NCBI GenBank assembly: GCA_030746455.1
Contig: JASLMQ010000919.1
Location: 1 to 6,874 of the forward strand
DNA: 6,874 nt
Reading direction: 5' to 3'
DNA from: Candidatus Latescibacterota bacterium
Lineage (GTDB): Bacteria; Latescibacterota; UBA2968; GCA-2709665
The translations under genes and the position numbers were made by a program. Positions 1 through 6,129 of this stretch are shown piece after piece. The first letter of the stretch is position 1. Every line of letters starts with the position of its first letter. The notes below the pieces were generated by a model. That model saw only the letters and a program-made list of their open reading frames with translations, had not been told where the DNA came from and ran no database searches.

Positions 1-1271
1 CCGATGGCCATCACCGCGGAGTTGTGGATCGCGCCCCGGTTGTTCATCCGACCGTTCGTGTTGGCGTGGTCGATGTAGAACTCGGCGGCGGGTCGGAGCA
101 TGTTCCGCTCGACCATTCTCCAGTCCTCCAGCGAGAGGGCGCCGCTGCTGTAGATGTCGTCGTATCCGGCTGCGATCGGGAGCAGGGCGTGGGCCTCGTT
201 CAGAGGATAGGGTGCCAGGTGGGGCGGTGGCCCCCACTGCTTGTAGTGCCTGGCAAGGCCCACCAGGATCTCGGCTGCACGTTCCGCGTACCGTGTGTCG
301 CCCGTGAGCGAGTAGGCCCTGCCCAACACGCCTACCCCACGCGCGTTGTTCTCGTTGGTGCGTGCGCGCGCGCACCGCCTGTGGGCCTCGTCCCGATACA
401 CCTCGTCGCACGTCTCGCACTGCATTTCGTGGGTGCCGTCGGGGTGAACGACCGGCCTGAGCCGTGCGCCGTCGCGAGCGCAGCTGAGGCCCTTCATAAA
501 GAACTCGCGCCACTCGCCGTCGACGGCGTAGCCCTCCTCGAACAGGTGAAGCGGCCTCTCCAGCCACTCTTCGGCATCCTTGACCCACTCGTGCCCACGG
601 ATGTCTTCGCCCTGCATCGAGGAACGGATCTCGTCGAGATCCTCCGCCGTGTGCGCCACCCGCGGACGGTACTCGGGAAACTCGAAGTCCGCGAGATCGG
701 TTACCCAGATCGGTGCCCGCTCTACGCGGCCTTCTACTTCGCACACCTCCACTCCCGCGATACACAACCGATGGGCCAGTCCCCCCAGGTTCGCGAACTG
801 CAGGTACCCTGTCTGCGTCTCGTCCTCCGTGAAGAACCTGACGACCGATTGGCCCCATCGCCGGTTCACGACGAGCTCGGACGATTCCCTGTGGGTGTCC
901 ATGGCCACGCGCAGCTGTACCCCATCCCTGCTGAACCGACCCTCCATCATGAGCCATGCTCTGACTTCGTACGTGCGGTGGGGCTTCAGTGCGAAGGATG
1001 ACGATTGGAGATGGGTGCCCGGCACCGCCATCGCCTTCTCGATGCAGAGGCTCCGTCCTCCGGTGGGAGACCCGTCCCGCAGTCCGGCTACCAGCGATCG
1101 GTCATCGGGACCCACAGAGAGCTCCCACCCATCGGGAATCCCGTCCCTGTCAGCGTCGGCTTCAAAGCTCCCATTGGGCACCAGGTTGCAGGGAACCTCT
1201 GCCCGACATGCCGCGGGACTTCCGGCGGCTATGGCGAGGACCAGGACGAGCAACACAGCGATGCACTCCAT
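1..1271 (-). CDS. Secreted heparinase II/III-family polysaccharide lyase-like protein (C-terminus outside window)
   Basis: The reading frame is open from ATG at 1271 to the window edge (423 complete codons, no stop), so it is cut by the window, not broken. Residues 1-24 are a Sec signal peptide with a leucine/valine-rich core and likely cleavage after CRA. Residues 28-180 look like a jelly-roll carbohydrate-binding-type module that opens with PNGSFE and carries a DADRDGIPDGW calcium-loop-like stretch at 39-49. From about 200 the sequence resembles the helical toroid of heparinase II/III and alginate lyase proteins. The supporting signs are the Cys cluster C264, C285, C288, the segment around 307-343 (GRAYSLTGDTRYAE), LNEAH at 357-361, and NNRGAIHNSAV at 410-420, near where family members place active-site Asn/His. 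Such enzymes cleave uronic-acid polymers by beta-elimination outside the cytoplasm. The expected downstream catalytic residues and beta-sandwich are not visible. It is last of the four operon genes seen, 14 bases after its neighbour. Family call fairly sure; substrate unknown. Confidence 0.8.
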   Translation of the reverse strand, partial: MECIAVLLVLVLAIAAGSPAACRAEVPCNLVPNGSFEADADRDGIPDGWELSVGPDDRSLVAGLRDGSPTGGRSLCIEKAMAVPGTHLQSSSFALKPHRTYEVRAWLMMEGRFSRDGVQLRVAMDTHRESSELVVNRRWGQSVVRFFTEDETQTGYLQFANLGGLAHRLCIAGVEVCEVEGRVERAPIWVTDLADFEFPEYRPRVAHTAEDLDEIRSSMQGEDIRGHEWVKDAEEWLERPLHLFEEGYAVDGEWREFFMKGLSCARDGARLRPVVHPDGTHEMQCETCDEVYRDEAHRRCARARTNENNARGVGVLGRAYSLTGDTRYAERAAEILVGLARHYKQWGPPPHLAPYPLNEAHALLPIAAGYDDIYSSGALSLEDWRMVERNMLRPAAEFYIDHANTNGRMNNRGAIHNSAVMAI

Positions 1272-1277
1272 GATCAC

Positions 1278-1286
1278 ATCTCCCCC
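1278..1286 (-). promoter_or_regulatory. Ribosome binding site for the heparinase-like gene
   Basis: On the minus strand GGGGGAGAT lies just upstream of ATG 1271, with its GGAG core about 8 bases from the start, and it touches the TAG stop of the preceding gene. This supports ATG 1271 over an in-frame GTG two codons upstream and suggests coupled translation of the two genes. Confidence 0.6.
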
Positions 1287-2251
1287 TATAGCGGATCGCG
1301 TGCGATGGCGATCAAGAGCTCCCCTTCGGACGCGTACGGGTGCCAGCTGTCACCGACGCGACCGTGATGCCACAGGTAACCAGAAGTCGGGGCGGTGAAG
1401 CTGACGACCTCCATGGTGTCATCCCGGATGAGGTGGCCCAGCTCCTGGCCATGTTCCACACGGTCTCCGGGCTTCACATCGGCACCCACGAAGAGCCCAC
1501 CGTGCGGCGCTTCAATCGACTCGAGACGGTCCGGCGTCGGCTCGATCATCGCCCCATCGGGTAGGTCGGGCTGCCCCTCCATCATACCCAGCATGCGCGC
1601 GATATTCGTCATCGCCCGCAAGCCGAGGAGGACCTCGGACTCCTGAACCTGGTTCTGACCCGAGAGCTCGATCACGATGGCCGCACCGCCCCGGCTGTAG
1701 ACCATGTGGCTGCTGCTCTTGATGGGCTTCGTCAGGTCCGGTACTTGGCCCCACCTCACGAAGCGGAGCCCGGTGGCCTTTGCCATCGACACCGAGTGCT
1801 CGTTGTCCGAGGCGGCGAGGACCGCGGCGGCCTGGTGCTGGCCCCAGCAGTGCATATCCACGAGTCGATCGCAGTCGGACATGACTTTGGCGTCGAGCGC
1901 GTAGGCAATCCTCTGGATGTCGTTTCCCTCGGGATCGCCGGGCCAGGTCTGCTGCATGTTCCTGTTCTTGGTGTCCGGCTTTCCCTGCCCGGGGCCCACG
2001 TCCGACGTGACACGCCGATGCCGGATCGCGGGCAGATTGGCAAAAGGCACGAGCGTGACCTTACCCGAGGTCAGGCATTCCGCACAGGCGTCTCTGAAGC
2101 GCAGAGCCACTTCGGTTCCCTGGACCTCCATGCCGTGCTGCGCGTTCAGCATCACCAGGTGGTGTCCGTCTCGCCCGCTGTCGATGCGCCAGAACGGCGT
2201 GGCCAGATCGAGCTTGGCCACAGCGTGGTCGAGCGTGACCTCATTTGCCAT
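1286..2251 (-). CDS. Succinylglutamate desuccinylase/aspartoacylase-family zinc hydrolase (M14-like)
   Basis: This 321-residue protein reads through the AstE/AspA fold from end to end. The zinc site is QHGMEVQG (H39, E42) and VDMH (H134), and IELSG supplies a probable catalytic glutamate at E195. The PFANLPAI segment at 69-76 and the helix EVLLGLRAMTNIARMLGMMEG (205-225) match the family layout. Residues 247-317 form the C-terminal barrel-sandwich typical of the long bacterial members (APHGGL, VKPGDRVEHGQELG, TAPTSGYL). Family members hydrolyse N-acyl amino acids or related amides; the substrate here is not evident. The usual NLNR-x-F-P-G segment reads NMQQTWPG (98-105), so the substrate-carboxylate Asn-Arg pair is absent there. 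There is no signal peptide, so it should be cytoplasmic. ATG 2251 was chosen because a strong AAGGAGGAG lies 9 bases upstream; a TTG nine codons earlier would place that site inside the gene. It is third in the operon. Confidence 0.87.
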   Translation of the reverse strand: MANEVTLDHAVAKLDLATPFWRIDSGRDGHHLVMLNAQHGMEVQGTEVALRFRDACAECLTSGKVTLVPFANLPAIRHRRVTSDVGPGQGKPDTKNRNMQQTWPGDPEGNDIQRIAYALDAKVMSDCDRLVDMHCWGQHQAAAVLAASDNEHSVSMAKATGLRFVRWGQVPDLTKPIKSSSHMVYSRGGAAIVIELSGQNQVQESEVLLGLRAMTNIARMLGMMEGQPDLPDGAMIEPTPDRLESIEAPHGGLFVGADVKPGDRVEHGQELGHLIRDDTMEVVSFTAPTSGYLWHHGRVGDSWHPYASEGELLIAIARDPL

Positions 2252-2315
2252 GGATGCGTTCTCCTCCTTGTTGGTCAATCTAGAGCACCATCATCCAGGG
2301 AATCGTGGGGCCACC
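2252..2315. other. 64-base intergenic spacer within the operon
   Basis: Apart from the ribosome binding site at 2261-2269, no hairpin with a T-run and no clear promoter is visible here. The spacer is therefore read as internal to one transcription unit. Confidence 0.5.
2261..2269 (-). promoter_or_regulatory. Strong ribosome binding site that fixes the start at 2251
   Basis: AAGGAGGAG on the minus strand is a near-perfect Shine-Dalgarno sequence, 9 bases before ATG 2251. It rules in the MANEV start and argues against the in-frame TTG at 2278. It is the strongest site in the operon, which may mean this gene is translated independently of the upstream one. Confidence 0.8.
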
Positions 2316-3557
2316 TCAGCCCGGCGCACGCCTGAGCGAGAGGTCATCCAGAGACAGTTCCCCCTTGCCGGAGATCCCCAACTCCAACCTGAGGTAGGAA
2401 ACGTCGTTCGGGATGGAGATGGTCAGCTCCACAGAGGCCCAGGGCCCTGATAGAGCCACGGAGCGACGGGCTGCCTCCTCCTCCTCGGGTCTGCGCAGGT
2501 TTCCACGCAGGAACGTGGCGACGATCTCCCACCCCGCGGTCGATCTATGCAGACAGCGGAAGCTGTACTCCCGGCCGCGCTCGACGACCAGCGGGCGAGA
2601 CGGCCTCACGATGGCCGAGCTGTCCGCGTTCGGGCAGGTGACTCCGATGCAGACCGACCCTTCCGGTGCCCCGTCCTGCGGGTAGGATATCTCGGCTCCG
2701 CGGTCCATATCCACCTCCCAGTTCGACTTGGCCGGTGGGAGGTCCGTGTTCTGCTCGAACCCGGAGTTCGGGATGATATTGCTGGTCCGGTCGAGCAGGT
2801 AGGCGACCGCATTGGCGAGGAGCGTGTCGGTCTTCAGCTTCTCACCTGTGGTCAGTCGGGACCGATCCACCTCGTGGTAAAGGTCTCCCCCTTGCGGGTC
2901 GGGACCGATCAGGAGCGCAAGCCCCTTCCCGATCTGCTGGAAGGCGGCCGCCGAGAAGGGGTGTCCATAGGTGAGGACGGATGTGGCTTCCGGACCGAGC
3001 TCCATCATCGGGCCTTCCGTCGCCCGAAGCAGCATCGGGACACCTCTCGACCACCCGGTCTCGGGCTCCGCACCGGGGTACCCGAATGTGAGACGGTGGT
3101 AACCCTCGAAGGTCGACTGATGAATGCTGGTGCCGGTTGGGTAGTAGCCCTCTGCGTCGAACAACGCGTTGTCGATCATGCAGGTGGCCCCACCGCCCAC
3201 GGCGAGCACGGCTCCCCCGGCCTCAAGGAAATCGCGGATGGCCTTCGCGCGCCTTGCCCCGACCGGGGGCTTCCTGCCGGACAGAACCAGAACGCTGCAC
3301 CGTTCGAGGGTCTCTGCGTTAAGTCTCGTCAGCCGGGTATGGGGGCAGGAGATTCTTTCCAGGCCGCGCCGCATGTGGTGGACCGCGGTCCCGTCGAGGA
3401 CGCAGACGCCGCTCACGAGACCCGATTCGGCCGCGGCGACGAGCACACCATCGGGCAGGAGCGACACGGTCCCCACGGCCTTTGCGGAGGTTGCGAGGAA
3501 GGATCTCCGGGTCACGGCTTCCTTCCCTCCGGCAGGGGTCTTCCTGGTGTTTCCCAT
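2316..3557 (-). CDS. Tat-exported protein with an inactive GATase1-like domain and a C-terminal jelly roll
   Basis: This 413-residue protein starts at ATG 3557, which overlaps the stop of the upstream gene by one base. TRRSFL at 16-21 followed by a mild hydrophobic stretch ending in AAA (41-43) is a twin-arginine signal, so export is expected. Residues about 48-256 resemble the class I glutamine-amidotransferase/BPL_N fold of the upstream gene product: LEAGGAVLAVGGG matches its GGGGIFGICAG, and GPDPQGG matches its GPHPEGS. The nucleophile Cys, the His and the Glu are replaced by G121, D220 and Q222, so no amidotransferase-type chemistry is expected. Residues about 258-413 form a beta-sandwich module that opens with IIPNSGFE and closes with LSLDDLSLRR, as carbohydrate-binding jelly rolls do. 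A binding or scaffolding role at the cell surface or periplasm is an inference; the true function is unknown. Gene call certain, fold call moderate. Confidence 0.8.
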   Translation of the reverse strand: MGNTRKTPAGGKEAVTRRSFLATSAKAVGTVSLLPDGVLVAAAESGLVSGVCVLDGTAVHHMRRGLERISCPHTRLTRLNAETLERCSVLVLSGRKPPVGARRAKAIRDFLEAGGAVLAVGGGATCMIDNALFDAEGYYPTGTSIHQSTFEGYHRLTFGYPGAEPETGWSRGVPMLLRATEGPMMELGPEATSVLTYGHPFSAAAFQQIGKGLALLIGPDPQGGDLYHEVDRSRLTTGEKLKTDTLLANAVAYLLDRTSNIIPNSGFEQNTDLPPAKSNWEVDMDRGAEISYPQDGAPEGSVCIGVTCPNADSSAIVRPSRPLVVERGREYSFRCLHRSTAGWEIVATFLRGNLRRPEEEEAARRSVALSGPWASVELTISIPNDVSYLRLELGISGKGELSLDDLSLRRAPG

Positions 3558-3559
3558 CA
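3555..3559 (-). other. TGATG stop-start overlap (translational coupling)
   Basis: The TGA stop of the 765-residue gene (3559-3557) shares its A with the ATG of the next gene (3557-3555). A GAGAGG motif about 9 bases upstream can serve as the ribosome binding site. This arrangement favours coupled, near-stoichiometric synthesis of the two GATase1-like proteins and sets the start of the second at 3557 rather than the in-frame GTG at 3599. Confidence 0.7.
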
Positions 3560-5854
3560 CGGCGTCCCTCTCACGGTCCAGTTCATCGCGTTGACACACA
3601 GGCGGTCTCGCGGCACGAAGTCACGGCTGCCCTCGGGATGCGGACCGAAGGCCACCGACCGGCCGAGTCCGAAGTTGGCCGCTGCCAGGGCCGCGTACCT
3701 CTCGACCTTGTCGTACCACCCAACAGCGTCGCACCCGGGAACCGGTGCCAGGAACCCCCCGTTCATCCGGGGGATGGTCACAACGGGCGGGAGCCCGAAC
3801 GACAGCGGGTGTCCCTTCACGATCTGCACCTGGTGCGGGCCCTGGCCCCGCGGGTGGTAGACCTCGCTGGTGGGCAGGAGGTGGGCCTTGGTGATGAGAA
3901 ACTGACCCGCGCAGATCCCGAAGATGCCGCCTCCGCCGTAGACGTACTCGCGAAGGCTCTCTGCTCCGGCGATCGAGGTGTGGTGCATGTGGTCGCCGGT
4001 CCCCGGGTAGCACAGCAGCGTGTAGGCGTCGCGGAGTCCGTCGGACCCTATCTCGAAGGGTTCGAGGAAGGACATGAGCTCCCACTCGTATCCCAGCCGC
4101 TCCAACCGGGGGAACCAGCTCGCCCAGCTCCCGTGCTGCGTCACCCCCACGACCCTATGTTCTCGCCGAGCCGCGGGCCGCTTGTGCAGCTGGGTCACCG
4201 CGATCTCGGTGAGGGCATTGACGCAATCGCCAGGCTCCAGGCTCGATGCATAGGCTAGCGCGCGGGATAGGTGGCCGCACGCCGCGAGCGTGTGTGCCAT
4301 GAAGCGACCGGCGAAGTAGCCCGAGATCGGCTCTCGAGAGCAGGCGTCGAGCGCTGCATCCACGTCCCCCGCGCGCACGAGCATCGGCAGAAGACGGTCG
4401 CGCAACTCCTCGTCGTCGATGCCGGGGCGCAGCGCATCCAGGATCGCCTCTCGGGCGAAGGCAGACCTGCCCGAGGCGAGCGCGGCTTCGACGAGCTGGG
4501 GCAGCAGACCCTTCACCACGCCGTGATCCTGGATCTTGCCCAGTTCGGAACGACTCGACTCGAGGTGGCGGTCCGCCTCCGCTTCGCGACCGATCCTGGA
4601 AAACCGCAGGGCCTGTTGCAGATGGGCAAACGAGCGCCACCCGGGATCGCCGATGGTGGCGATTTCTCCCGTGGCGCGGTTGAGCAGAATGGCGGCGTCT
4701 GCCTCCTCACCGGATTCCGCCAGGCGGATCGCGGCCCCTTCAAGTGCGCGGATGCGCGGCCATCCCTCCCGCACCATCTCAGAGGCGAACAGGACCGGGG
4801 CGCGCATCTTCCTGATGCCGCAGGAGACCGTCAGGGCCTCGGCGAGCATCGACCGGTCCTCTTCCGGACACCGCGATATGGCATCGGTCAGCTGGTCGAA
4901 GGTCTTCGGAGAGAGCAGGTCGCATCTGGCGAGAACGGCCCAGCTGAGGTCGGGAATCTCGCGGGCCACCTGGGCCGCCTCCGAATCGGCGCCGCCGGCG
5001 GCGAGCTTGCCCACCGCAATGCGGAGGGCCACACTCCGGGCGGTCCGGTCGCTCACCTTCGAGGCACACGCCATCAGGGCGTCGAGCGCGTCGGCCGTCT
5101 CCGACGTGAGGCCCTTGCGCGCGAGGGCCGCGCCGACGCGTGCGCAGGCGAGTACGGCCGTGTACTCGTCGGGGCATCCCACGGCTTCGGCAATCGCCTT
5201 CTCGCTTTCGCCGGACCGCGCCAGGGCCTCCGCGACATCGCCGTGCGAGGCCGATTTCCAGAGGTCCCTCCCGTTGCAGGCGGTCAGCTCTCGGGCAAGG
5301 TCGGTACGATCCAGGCGCAGGGCCAGGCGGGCGTGCCCTCGCAGCCAGATGTCGTCGTTCTGCTTGGGTTCTTCGGTCCGCGCTTTCGCGATCGCCAGCG
5401 CGTCGCGCACGGCCGCCTCCGCGGCCGTCCGATCGCCCATTTCCAGCGCAGTGAGAGCGATGGTGTAGAGTGCCACCAGATCGGAGCTCCGGTAGGTCAC
5501 GGTGCCGGCCAGCTTCCGGGCCTCGTCCAGCTCCCCGAGCAGGACGAGCAGCCTGCAGATGTCGATTCTGATCTCGTCGCCACCGCCCGTCCTGTTGAGA
5601 TGCGCGTTGTGGGCCTCGCAGTCTCGAAGCGCTTCGAGCGCCTCTGCCTTGGAGCCGTGGAGACGGAGGGCACTGCCGATTCGGAGAAAGGTGAGTGTGT
5701 TCGCCCACCAGCCGTGGCCTTTCGTGTCCCGTATGTGACGGGCCAGCGCGAGGGCCTCCATCAGGATCGCGTGGGGCTCCGTTTCCATCTGGGACAGGTC
5801 GGGCGGATGTACTGCACCCTCGGTGGAATCGTGTTCTTGTGTATCCTCAGGCAT
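3557..5854 (-). CDS. Helical-repeat (TPR-like) protein fused to a BPL_N/GATase1-like domain
   Basis: This 765-residue protein has no signal peptide or membrane segment and should be cytoplasmic. Residues about 28-555 are Ala/Leu-rich paired helices of roughly 35 residues (for example GELDEARKLAG, EMGDRTAAEAAVRDALAIAK), consistent with a TPR-like solenoid used for protein contacts. Residues about 566-765 form a class I glutamine-amidotransferase-like domain of the kind found at the N-terminus of fungal biotin-protein ligases (BPL_N). The nucleophile elbow is GGGGIFGICAG with C648, and GPHPEGS holds H739 and E741, giving a complete Cys-His-Glu triad. The reaction is unknown; bacterial BPL_N proteins are poorly characterised, and peptidase or amidase activity would be only a guess. 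ATG 5854 opens the frame with a weak, distant GGGAG (5868-5872). A later ATG at codon 23 has no better site. It is the first gene of the operon and overlaps the next by one base. Confidence 0.82.
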   Translation of the reverse strand: MPEDTQEHDSTEGAVHPPDLSQMETEPHAILMEALALARHIRDTKGHGWWANTLTFLRIGSALRLHGSKAEALEALRDCEAHNAHLNRTGGGDEIRIDICRLLVLLGELDEARKLAGTVTYRSSDLVALYTIALTALEMGDRTAAEAAVRDALAIAKARTEEPKQNDDIWLRGHARLALRLDRTDLARELTACNGRDLWKSASHGDVAEALARSGESEKAIAEAVGCPDEYTAVLACARVGAALARKGLTSETADALDALMACASKVSDRTARSVALRIAVGKLAAGGADSEAAQVAREIPDLSWAVLARCDLLSPKTFDQLTDAISRCPEEDRSMLAEALTVSCGIRKMRAPVLFASEMVREGWPRIRALEGAAIRLAESGEEADAAILLNRATGEIATIGDPGWRSFAHLQQALRFSRIGREAEADRHLESSRSELGKIQDHGVVKGLLPQLVEAALASGRSAFAREAILDALRPGIDDEELRDRLLPMLVRAGDVDAALDACSREPISGYFAGRFMAHTLAACGHLSRALAYASSLEPGDCVNALTEIAVTQLHKRPAARREHRVVGVTQHGSWASWFPRLERLGYEWELMSFLEPFEIGSDGLRDAYTLLCYPGTGDHMHHTSIAGAESLREYVYGGGGIFGICAGQFLITKAHLLPTSEVYHPRGQGPHQVQIVKGHPLSFGLPPVVTIPRMNGGFLAPVPGCDAVGWYDKVERYAALAAANFGLGRSVAFGPHPEGSRDFVPRDRLCVNAMNWTVRGTP

Positions 5855-5955
5855 CTGAGTTCAGGATCTCCCGTTCGTGTCGGATCAGCACCTGGCCGGG
5901 ACCCACCAGCCTCGTGCGAAGGGAGCGGACCCGGACGGGCAGACGGTGTAAGATA

Positions 5956-5968
5956 CGCATTGGATGCG
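5956..5968. repeat. Short inverted repeat, candidate operator
   Basis: CGCAT and ATGCG are perfect 5-base arms around TGG. Flanking GAT (5952-5954) and ATC (5971-5973) add imperfect outer pairing. The site adjoins the weak minus-strand TATCTT, so a regulator bound here could control the operon. A partial copy, ACGCATCTGG, occurs at 6080-6089 near the plus-strand gene. Arms this short can arise by chance. Confidence 0.3.
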
Positions 5969-6116
5969 GGATCGGCACCGAGGGTTTACCCCAGGTGGGG
6001 GCGACAATCCCGGACCGCTTTGTAGGTGTTTTCCCCTATTGTGGCCATGCGGCAGATCCGTGCATACATTGAGAACCACACGCATCTGGCTGAACTACGC
6101 TGATCACGGCTGCCCT

Positions 6117-6122
6117 GAGGAG
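6117..6122 (+). promoter_or_regulatory. Ribosome binding site for the plus-strand secreted protein
   Basis: GAGGAG followed by AGG sits 7 bases before ATG 6130, a good Shine-Dalgarno match and spacing that decides the start of the plus-strand gene. Confidence 0.7.
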
Positions 6123-6129
6123 AGGATCC

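Larger units (their letters stand above)
5855..6129. promoter_or_regulatory. Divergent intergenic region between the operon and the plus-strand gene
   Basis: The 275 bases between the two opposing starts should carry both promoters. I see no good -35/-10 pair on either strand. On the minus strand a weak TATCTT lies at 5949-5954; on the plus strand TTGAGA at 6069-6074 lacks a convincing -10 partner. There is no tRNA-like, rRNA-like or riboswitch-like structure that I can recognise, and no coding frame with a ribosome binding site. A small inverted repeat is listed separately. Confidence 0.5.

Noticed and set aside
24..1001. Plus-strand open frame of 325 codons opposite the lyase gene
   Set aside because: The minus strand has a continuous frame with signal peptide, ribosome binding site and family motifs across the same bases; the plus frame has none of these.
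2249..2278. TTG start at 2278 for the zinc hydrolase
   Set aside because: The strong AAGGAGGAG at 2261-2269 would lie within the coding sequence; ATG 2251 is correctly spaced from it.
3555..3599. GTG start at 3599 for the Tat protein
   Set aside because: It would overlap the upstream gene by 43 bases and put extra charged residues before the Tat motif; ATG 3557 gives a TGATG overlap and a nearby GAGAGG site.
2547..3860. Plus-strand open frame of 437 codons opposite the Tat protein
   Set aside because: It spans the junction of two minus-strand genes, has no recognisable motif and is explained by GC-rich codon structure on the other strand.
5984..6001. Hairpin around GGGTTTACCCCAGGTGGGG as a terminator
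   Set aside because: The stems are only 4 bases, no T-run follows on either strand, and the site lies upstream of both genes, where no terminator is needed.
4271..6025. Long plus-strand open frame of 584 codons opposite the helical-repeat gene
   Set aside because: It is antisense to a well-supported gene with a GICAG elbow and GPHPEG motif. Its translation shows no domain, is Arg/Gly/Pro-biased, and it lacks a clear ribosome binding site. Such shadows are common in GC-rich DNA.
6069..6101. Sigma-70-type promoter for the plus-strand gene starting with TTGAGA
   Set aside because: At 16-18 base spacing the -10 candidates (TGAACT, GAACTA) match the consensus poorly.
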